Shown here piece after piece: positions 36,461 to 42,059 of a stretch of DNA of 42,059 bases; position 1 is the stretch's first letter, and the number at the start of each line of letters is the position of its first letter. This DNA is from Magnetococcales bacterium (GTDB lineage Bacteria; Pseudomonadota; Magnetococcia; Magnetococcales; UBA8363): NCBI GenBank assembly GCA_015660855.1, contig JACSDG010000014.1, positions 1 through 42,059 of the forward strand, in the 5' to 3' direction. A program made the position numbers and the translations under genes. The notes under the pieces are model-generated. The model was given only the letters and a program-made list of their open reading frames with translations, was not told the DNA's origin and searched no databases.

Positions 36461-37828
36461 TTATTTCCCTATGCAAAATTTTTGAAAAATGTGATCCAAT
36501 AACTGTTCCGAGACAGTTTCTCCTGTCATCTCAGCCAATTTTTCCAAGGATTCACGAATTTTAATCACCACAATTTCAGTATCAGCTCCATGAACCATCA
36601 TACTTTCAGCCATGATCAAATGAGTCAGCATCTCTTTCAAACATATTTTTTGTCTCTGATTGAAAGCGACGAACATTTCTTGATGATCGCTTTCCAATTT
36701 TAAAGCCTGCACAATTTGATTCCCTACCTGTACAACATCCGCATTTATCAAGGCACTAATCCATAATGTTTCTGTTCCCTCCCCTATTGTATCCGCACAT
36801 TTTTTTCCTACAGAATCGCATTTGTTCATTATAATAATTTTGGATTTTCCCTCTATCTCCCGCAAAAGGTCTCCATCCTCATTCAACCATCCTGTCGTCA
36901 CATCTCCCACTAAAATAACAAGGTCAGCCAATTTATAGAATTCAATGGATTTTTGAATTCCAAAATTTTCAATTTCATCCGGGTTTGATCTAATTCCGGC
37001 AGTGTCAATCAATCGTATTTGAAATTGTTGAATGATAATATCCTCTTGTATATAATCCCGTGTCGTACCCGGCTTGCTGGAAACAATGCTTCTTTGCTTG
37101 CCAAGGAGGGCGTTAAACAAGGTTGATTTACCTACATTAGGTCTCCCAATAATTGCTACGATGGGAATTCTGCAACCATCTTCAACGTTTTGACTATCTC
37201 TCAACCATCGCCCTATTTTTTCACTGACATCCACAATGTCCCGACTTATCTTCGCATAGGATAATGGATCCACATCGTCCTCAGGAAAATCAATATTGAC
37301 TTCAAGCTGTCCTAAAATGGACAGCAATCCTGCTTTTATTTCAGCAATTTTTTCCGTAACAAAACCATCCAGATTTCTAAGTTTTTCCCTGACCGAACGC
37401 ATACTGTTGGCATCGATCAATGCCTGGATAGCTTCGGCCTGAATTAAATCCATTTTTCTATTTAAAAAGGCTCTTCTGGAAAATTCACCTCCCCTGGCCA
37501 ATCGCAAGCCGGCGTCAATCAATGTCTCAAGAATTGCGTCCACAACGACAGGCGATCCATGACATTGGATCTCAATGCAATCTTCCCCCGTGAATGAGTT
37601 GGGCTTCGGAAAATTGATGAGAACGATATGATCCAATAATCCTCCTTGAGAATTGTAAACTTTGGAAAATCGAACAAATTTATTATGAAAAGTTGTTTCG
37701 TCCAATGGCGGAAATATTAAATTTTTGATTTTTGTGCCGCAGTTGTTACCACTGATGCGTATCACTGCTATAGCTGAAGAACCCCACGCTGTTGCCAAGG
37801 CACAGATGCAATCCTGATCTTGATTCAT
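36461..37828 (-). CDS. mnmE: tRNA-modification GTPase MnmE
   Basis: Predicted 455-residue protein that, with MnmG, modifies uridine 34 of certain tRNAs. The N-terminal folate-binding domain starts MNQDQDCICALATAWGSSAI. Helical segments surround a G domain with GRPNVGKSTLFNALLG (near residue 225), the TRDYIQED switch, DTAGI and MNKCDS (NKxD). The C-terminus ends in the conserved CIGK. ATG 37828 is supported by family length and start; a longer frame to 37933 would run into ubiA. It lies 28 bases after ubiA. Its partner mnmG is not in the window. Confidence 0.96.
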   Translation of the reverse strand: MNQDQDCICALATAWGSSAIAVIRISGNNCGTKIKNLIFPPLDETTFHNKFVRFSKVYNSQGGLLDHIVLINFPKPNSFTGEDCIEIQCHGSPVVVDAILETLIDAGLRLARGGEFSRRAFLNRKMDLIQAEAIQALIDANSMRSVREKLRNLDGFVTEKIAEIKAGLLSILGQLEVNIDFPEDDVDPLSYAKISRDIVDVSEKIGRWLRDSQNVEDGCRIPIVAIIGRPNVGKSTLFNALLGKQRSIVSSKPGTTRDYIQEDIIIQQFQIRLIDTAGIRSNPDEIENFGIQKSIEFYKLADLVILVGDVTTGWLNEDGDLLREIEGKSKIIIMNKCDSVGKKCADTIGEGTETLWISALINADVVQVGNQIVQALKLESDHQEMFVAFNQRQKICLKEMLTHLIMAESMMVHGADTEIVVIKIRESLEKLAEMTGETVSEQLLDHIFQKFCIGK

Positions 37829-37856
37829 GAAGGTAGACAAATTGATTTCCTCAAAA

Positions 37857-38741
37857 TTATAAATTAAATTTTTCCACAACCAAACCAACAAACACAATGC
37901 CACCGGTCCATTGATTGAGTGTAAAAACCCCAATCAATTGGTGTTCGGGAATGTTACGAACCAGGTAGACCTGCCATCCCAAATGAATCGTCGCCATCGC
38001 AATAAACAAAAAATAAATCAGCGAAAAATGTAGAAAATAACCCGCAAAAATCCAAAATAATACAGTCAACGAATAAAACCCACCTATCGCAATCCAAGCC
38101 ATCTTGCCAAAAAAAAGGGCTGTTGATCGAACACCAATTTTTGCATCATCTTTTTTGTCAACCATACCATAAATGGTATCGTAACCCGTTGCCCAAAAAA
38201 CAGTGGCAAGAAAAAAAAACCAGGCGGGCCAATCTAGGCTGTTCCTGGCAGCAGCCCAAGCGATAATGACACTCCAGCCAAATGATATTCCTAAATAAAG
38301 TTGCGGTGCATCAATGATTCTTTTAGTCAATGGATAACTCAGTGCTAAAAAAGCTCCAGGTACACAAAGAAAAATAGCGTATTTATTTAATTGTAACCCC
38401 AGCAATAAAGCCAAAAACAATAAAACAAACAATAAAAAAACCGAATGAATAATCGATATGGCTTTTCTGGCCAATGGGCGGGAGCGGGTACGTTCAACAT
38501 GGGGATCAATGTTACGATCAGCAAGATCATTGGCAACACAACCCGCCGAACGCATTAAAAAGGTTCCGATAACGATGATTATAAAAAGCTTGAAATCGGG
38601 AAAGCCAACAGAAGCTCCCATTAAAGACCACAATCCCGGCCACAACAGCAACCATATCCCGACGGGACGATCAACCCGCATGAGCAACAACGATTCTCGC
38701 ACGGTGGCATAGGGAATTTTATCAATCCATGTATGTTTCAT
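37857..38741 (-). CDS. ubiA: 4-hydroxybenzoate polyprenyltransferase UbiA
   Basis: Predicted 294-residue integral membrane enzyme that attaches the polyprenyl tail to 4-hydroxybenzoate in ubiquinone synthesis. About eight membrane helices. The first aspartate-rich motif is NDLADRNIDPHVERTRSRPL (71-90; N71, D72, D75, D79), and the second is DTIYGMVDKKDDAKIG with VRSTALFFG. Its ATG overlaps the ubiC stop (ATGA), so substrate formation and prenylation are encoded together. Confidence 0.96.
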   Translation of the reverse strand: MKHTWIDKIPYATVRESLLLMRVDRPVGIWLLLWPGLWSLMGASVGFPDFKLFIIIVIGTFLMRSAGCVANDLADRNIDPHVERTRSRPLARKAISIIHSVFLLFVLLFLALLLGLQLNKYAIFLCVPGAFLALSYPLTKRIIDAPQLYLGISFGWSVIIAWAAARNSLDWPAWFFFLATVFWATGYDTIYGMVDKKDDAKIGVRSTALFFGKMAWIAIGGFYSLTVLFWIFAGYFLHFSLIYFLFIAMATIHLGWQVYLVRNIPEHQLIGVFTLNQWTGGIVFVGLVVEKFNL

Positions 38742-39349
38742 GGAACCGGACTGGAAAAAGGCAACACAGAAGGAAATATTTCAACGATCCGTGCCCGTAA
38801 TCGTTCATTAACATGGAACATGGAACGCCGACACCAACAAGGAGCTGTCCCGCCAAATTTTAAAAAATTTGATGAATTTTGCGTAAAAATTCTTCGCAAT
38901 TGCAACCATTCTCGTTTAAGACGACCATTTTTTTCCATGAAAAAATAACCCAAAGCTTGATCTCCAGCCATGATGGCCTGACGATCACTTACAGGCAAAT
39001 CGTTTAAAACAATCTCGGAGTGGGCAAATACATAACGATTTCCATCCAAAACCAACCAGGCATCACGAATTAAAATGTCAACACCAAGTTCATTTGCATC
39101 CGGTTGGGTCCAAAATGGGGTATTTTGCGGCCATGAAGATTGGTTTTCGTGGTTTATTAATTGCAATTCAACCCTTTCCCCAATAATGTCTTCCAAACGC
39201 TGAGTCAAAGATCCACGCCAAGTCAAAAGCTCGCGTAAGGATGGACTTAAATTTTCACCCCATGCAGCAAGCAGTTGGTCAGGTTCGCTCCAGGGGTCGA
39301 TAAACTGAATACCCGAAAAAAATGATGGGGTTCTTTGTTTGGAATCCAT
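38738..39349 (-). CDS. ubiC: Chorismate lyase UbiC
   Basis: Predicted 203-residue cytosolic enzyme converting chorismate to 4-hydroxybenzoate and pyruvate, the entry to ubiquinone. Supporting motifs are IRDAWLVLDGNRYVFAHSEI (arginine contacting substrate) and LRREWLQLRR followed by CWCRRSMFHVNERLRARIVEIF, equivalent to the family's gRRS...EvF end with the conserved glutamate. Overall similarity is modest, but the operon with ubiA is decisive. Confidence 0.9.
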   Translation of the reverse strand: MDSKQRTPSFFSGIQFIDPWSEPDQLLAAWGENLSPSLRELLTWRGSLTQRLEDIIGERVELQLINHENQSSWPQNTPFWTQPDANELGVDILIRDAWLVLDGNRYVFAHSEIVLNDLPVSDRQAIMAGDQALGYFFMEKNGRLKREWLQLRRIFTQNSSNFLKFGGTAPCWCRRSMFHVNERLRARIVEIFPSVLPFSSPVP

Positions 39350-39370
39350 GTTCCCTTAGAGTAAAAGAAT

Positions 39371-39398
39371 GAACTGGCAGCCAGTTCCATGTGATAAT
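39371..39398 (+). promoter_or_regulatory. Possible operator and extended -10 promoter between ubiC and rsmE
   Basis: GAACTGGCAGCCAGTTC (39371-39387) is a perfect inverted repeat, 8 bases per arm with a 1-base centre. Directly after it TGTGATAAT (39390-39398) resembles an extended -10 element (TGnTATAAT, one mismatch) pointing to rsmE. The palindrome would cover the -35 region, so a bound protein could repress. It is speculative. Confidence 0.3.
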
Positions 39399-39469
39399 GG
39401 TGCTGGGATCAAACACGGGTTGCTGACCGAAAACCCGCTCCCAAACTTTCCGGAAATCCACCGACGTCG

Positions 39470-40213
39470 ATGAAACCACGTTTATACATCAAAGCCAATC
39501 TTGAAAATGGTGCCCAGATCATCCTTGACTCGGAATCGAGACATTACCTGATCCATACGCTTCGCCGAAAGCCAGGATCGAACGTTTTACTTTTTAACGG
39601 TTCGACACCGGAATTTGAGTGGGAAGCGACCCTTGTTGCAACTCATCCAGAGGCGCATCTGCAAGTTCAGGCTGCGATACCGGTTACCCGGGAATCCACC
39701 CTTAGGGTTACCTTGGCTGTAGGATTAATCAAGGGAGACGCCATGGAATGGATTATCCAAAAAGCGGTGGAACTTGGGGTATTTTCATTGATTCCTCTGC
39801 AAACGCAAAGGACTGTTGTACGCATATCCCAGGAACGATGGCCCGCAAAAGAACGACGCTGGAGTAAAATCATCCAGGAGGCGGCAGAACAATGCCAACG
39901 GGTACGCCTCATGCACCTTTATCCTCCAACGGAATTATCACATTTGCAACCCTTGCTCCCCACAGGCCCAAGGTATTTGTTTTGGGAGCAGAATCAGGAG
40001 GGTTTGCCACGTTTGGGATCCATGTCCCCCCCTGGACCGGAAATTACCCTGCTAACCGGTCCGGAAGGTGGGTTTTCGGCGCAAGAGGTGCAGTTGGCAA
40101 AAGACCGCTTCGATTTTAAAACATTGACTTTGGGTCCGCGAATATTACGTGCTGAAACGGCTGCTCTGGCTGCTGTGACTGCGGTACAAACCCTTTGGGG
40201 CGACCTGGGTTGA
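39470..40213 (+). CDS. rsmE: 16S rRNA m3U1498 methyltransferase RsmE
   Basis: Predicted 247-residue SPOUT methyltransferase that methylates 16S rRNA at U1498. The N-terminal PUA-like part reads DSESRHYLIHTLRRKPGSNV. The trefoil-knot region shows KGDAMEWIIQKAVELGV, IIQEAAEQCQR, LLTGPEGGFSAQEV and LGPRILRAETAALAAV, all diagnostic. First gene of a plus-strand run with apbE and a NusG-domain gene. Confidence 0.96.
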   Translation: MKPRLYIKANLENGAQIILDSESRHYLIHTLRRKPGSNVLLFNGSTPEFEWEATLVATHPEAHLQVQAAIPVTRESTLRVTLAVGLIKGDAMEWIIQKAVELGVFSLIPLQTQRTVVRISQERWPAKERRWSKIIQEAAEQCQRVRLMHLYPPTELSHLQPLLPTGPRYLFWEQNQEGLPRLGSMSPPGPEITLLTGPEGGFSAQEVQLAKDRFDFKTLTLGPRILRAETAALAAVTAVQTLWGDLG

Positions 40214-40231
40214 GGGGAAGGGAGCGTGGAA

Positions 40232-41293
40232 ATGCAGAGTTTTTCCATTAAAAAATGGGTGCCGTGGTTTTTGCCGCTGGTGTTGGTTTTTTGGTTTTTT
40301 GGGAAAAAACCATCTGAACCATCTGTGGAACAAGTCCATTCCACCACCCGTTTGGCTATGGGTACCCTGGTCACTGTTTCGACCTGGGGGGTAAAAGGTC
40401 CTTCGGAGGAAAAAGCGGTCGATCGGGTTTTTACCAGGATCAGCCAGATAGAATCATTGGCCAGTCGTCAGGATAAATCCAGTCCTGTTTACAAAATCAA
40501 TCATGCGCCCACAAAAAAGACATGGCCTGTGCCGGAAGAATTGGCAACCATCGTTCAAAAAGGATTGGAAATAAAAAAAATATCTCATGGTGCTTTCGAC
40601 CCGGGTTTGGTTTTTCTGCTGGATCTTTGGGGTTTTGCCAATGGTGTACCCGATGTTGGCAAAATCCCCGAATCCCAGGCGATTTCTTCTTGGCTTGAAA
40701 ACAGAAAAAACCATCTTGAGGAGGGGATACGCGTGGAAAAATCTCCGGATGGAACCTATACCCTGCAATTGGACGATGTCAGTTTTGCTTTGGATCTCGG
40801 GGCCATTGCCAAGGGCTATGCCCTGGACAAGGCCATGGAAACCATGAAACAGGCGGGAGTGGCCAATGCTTTAATCATCGGTGGCGGTGATATGGTCATT
40901 GCCGGCTCCAAAGGGGGTAAACCTTGGCGCATTGGCATTCAGCATCCCAGAGACCATGATAAAATCATGGCTTTTTCCGAAATTGTCGGAGATATGTCCA
41001 TGGCGACTTCGGGAGACTATGAACGATTTTTCATGGTTGATGGGGAACGCCAACACCACATACTCGATCCCGAAACAGGCAGGCCATCGCGCTCAGGATT
41101 GATTTCTGTCTCCATTCAGGCCAAAGAAGGGATGTTGGCCGATGCACTGAGTACCGCAGTGTTTGTAATGGGTATGGAGAAGGGAAAGGCGTTCATTGAA
41201 AAATGGGAGGGTATCGAAGGCATGTTGGTTGCGGAAAATGGAGAGCGATGGAAAAGTGTCGGATTTAAAGGCCAATGGTTGGACGGACCATGA
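40232..41293 (+). CDS. apbE: FAD:protein FMN transferase ApbE
   Basis: Predicted 353-residue membrane-anchored, periplasmic flavin transferase that attaches FMN to threonines in proteins such as NqrB/NqrC and RnfG/RnfD. A single N-terminal membrane anchor (WVPWFLPLVLVFWFFG). Family motifs: RLAMGTLVTV, DLGAIAKGYALDKA, IIGGGDMVIAG and HHILDPETGRPSRSGL with the magnesium-binding aspartate. No lipobox cysteine is visible. ATG 40232 has GGAG seven bases upstream; GTG 40226 is the alternative. The target flavoproteins (Nqr or Rnf) are not in the window. Confidence 0.95.
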   Translation: MQSFSIKKWVPWFLPLVLVFWFFGKKPSEPSVEQVHSTTRLAMGTLVTVSTWGVKGPSEEKAVDRVFTRISQIESLASRQDKSSPVYKINHAPTKKTWPVPEELATIVQKGLEIKKISHGAFDPGLVFLLDLWGFANGVPDVGKIPESQAISSWLENRKNHLEEGIRVEKSPDGTYTLQLDDVSFALDLGAIAKGYALDKAMETMKQAGVANALIIGGGDMVIAGSKGGKPWRIGIQHPRDHDKIMAFSEIVGDMSMATSGDYERFFMVDGERQHHILDPETGRPSRSGLISVSIQAKEGMLADALSTAVFVMGMEKGKAFIEKWEGIEGMLVAENGERWKSVGFKGQWLDGP

Positions 41294-41700
41294 ATTGGCT
41301 TGATGGTTGGCGTCGGTGTACCCATGCCAGCGATCGTTGGCTTATCCTGATTTCAGCGTTGGGGGTCTTGGGTCCATGTCTTTGGACCCTTCGCGATCAA
41401 CCGGAAAGAATGGTAATCATCCGCGATGCCGACGCCAAGGAGATCCAATGGCCTTTGGACCGGAACACCGTCATTGAGGTTCGCGGACGTTTGGGACCGG
41501 TTCAAGTGGAAATTCGTGATCGGCGGGTGCGATTATTGGAATACCAAAGCCCGCGACTGTTGGGAACCATGACCGGATGGATTGAAAAATCGGGACAATT
41601 GACCGCTTGTGTCCCCTGTGCCGTTATCGTTCAGGTCAAGGCACTGACGTCGGATGGGGAATCTTCATCTCCAACCGGTTATGATGGAATTGCCCGATGA
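41290..41700 (+). CDS. NusG domain II (PF07009-like) membrane-anchored protein
   Basis: Predicted 136-residue protein whose start codon overlaps the apbE stop (ATGA). One membrane segment (RWLILISALGVLGPCLWTL) is followed by a small beta domain: IEVRGRLGPVQVEIRDRRVRLLEYQSP, split here by typical turns, then GTMTGWIEKSGQLTACVPCAVIVQV. This matches the NusG domain II family often found next to apbE-type or rnf genes. The first cysteines seen in many members are missing, while ACVPC is retained. The role is likely periplasmic, linked to flavin or redox maturation; this is inferred from position. Confidence 0.8.
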   Translation: MNWLDGWRRCTHASDRWLILISALGVLGPCLWTLRDQPERMVIIRDADAKEIQWPLDRNTVIEVRGRLGPVQVEIRDRRVRLLEYQSPRLLGTMTGWIEKSGQLTACVPCAVIVQVKALTSDGESSSPTGYDGIAR

Positions 41701-41737
41701 AACTATTGGAAAAAATTATTGCGGGGGTCCGGGGAGG
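41698..41737. repeat. Truncated hairpin-repeat copy after the NusG-domain gene
   Basis: AAAAAATTATTGCGGGGGTCC then GGGGAGGATCATCTC is one arm of the family palindrome whose opposite arm is missing; it decays into unrelated sequence (41738-41845, no gene seen). Confidence 0.65.
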
Positions 41738-41849
41738 ATCATCTCAATGCCATTAATTTAAGCTTCTACCGACCCCGTTTATACGCTGGACGAACCCGGG
41801 TTCCAATGCCAGGATGCAATCTTCGAGCAAATTTTTTACCTGGTCAAAC

Positions 41850-42059
41850 GTAACCATTCAGTCCCCCCCCTCTTTTTCTAAGATTGAAACTATTGTGGGG
41901 GTCCGGGGGGGATCATCCCCCCCGGTGGGGGTTTGGGGGCAAAGCCCCCAAGGTTCTTCTTTTGACTTTGATTTTGATTTTACTGCCCCCCAAGGGGGGT
42001 CTAGGGGCGCAGCCCCAGGGTTTTGATTTTGATTCTTTTGCCTGAAGGGCATAATGTCC
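41850..42059. repeat. Intergenic hairpin repeat, most complete composite copy (plus orientation)
   Basis: Modules in order: the outer end GTAACCATTCAGTCCCCCCC, GATTGAAACTATTGTGGGGG, the GGGGGGGATCATCCCCCCC palindrome, GGGGGTTTGGGGGCAAAGCC then CCCAAGG, a second CCCCCCAAGGGGGGTCTAGG / GCCCCAGGG hairpin, TTTTGATTTTGATTC, and the end GCCTGAAGGGCATAATGTCC. It shows the full module order of the family, running to the window edge. Apparent short reading frames in it are not credible genes. Confidence 0.85.

Noticed and set aside
41814-42026. Short open frames on both strands over the last repeat element
   Set aside because: They are created by the G/C-run repeat itself and reappear in other copies; composition is dominated by glycine and proline.

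Overview
The window looks like a mid-GC proteobacterial chromosome. It carries ubiquinone genes (ubiC, ubiA), an Hda-type DnaA paralogue, purMN, a DUF2066 gene beside pgsA, and aerotaxis-type signalling. The chemoreceptor with a fused hemerythrin, the large and degenerate signalling repertoire, and the many G/C-run hairpin repeats between genes would fit a magnetotactic Magnetococcales-like lineage. That placement is an inference; no rRNA or other decisive marker is present, and no tRNA, CRISPR array or insertion sequence was seen.

Left part (1-16.3 kb, accessory). A hairpin repeat at the edge is followed on the minus strand by an oxygen/zinc-sensing chemoreceptor (MCP-CZB-hemerythrin). Next comes a tight two-gene unit: a 1237-residue metallophosphoesterase-NACHT (STAND) protein carrying 17 perfect 4-residue repeats (12-bp DNA units), followed by an Rpn-like PD-(D/E)XK nuclease. 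Then comes a minus-strand operon: periplasmic solute-binding protein, membrane sensor histidine kinase, and a recQ gene broken exactly at its Walker A motif. Divergent to this is a plus-strand pair: a protein with two GHKL ATPase modules, overlapping a receiver-like protein with a large unknown C-terminus. The NACHT unit and the double-GHKL/receiver pair are the best candidates for poorly described conflict or stress-signalling systems.

Middle (16.3-30.6 kb). An ABC-F ATPase, a conserved-looking protein of unknown function, an orphan OmpR-type regulator, and a small membrane protein coupled to a TauE/SafE transporter fused to two UspA domains. After these comes a minus-strand operon dctP-like / plsY / exported protein / dprA / topA with overlapping ends, then ssb on the plus strand.

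Right part (30.6-42 kb, housekeeping). purM-purN (minus), DUF2066-pgsA-hda (plus), radC (plus), ubiC-ubiA-mnmE (minus) and rsmE-apbE-NusG domain II gene (plus). A 15/16 match to the universal parS centromere site lies inside the 5' end of radC, close to mnmE, which suggests that this part is near the replication origin. This stretch is also visibly more AT-rich.

Throughout, intergenic spaces hold a composite repeat family of up to four hairpin modules: an outer CCATTCAGTCCCCC-type end, a TTGCGGGGGTCCGG palindrome, a TTTGGGGG/CCCCCAA hairpin, and a GCCC..GGGCATCATG end. One copy (23320-23443) is an almost complete 124-bp palindrome resembling a MITE, and one copy apparently supplies the ribosome-binding site and start codon of radC.
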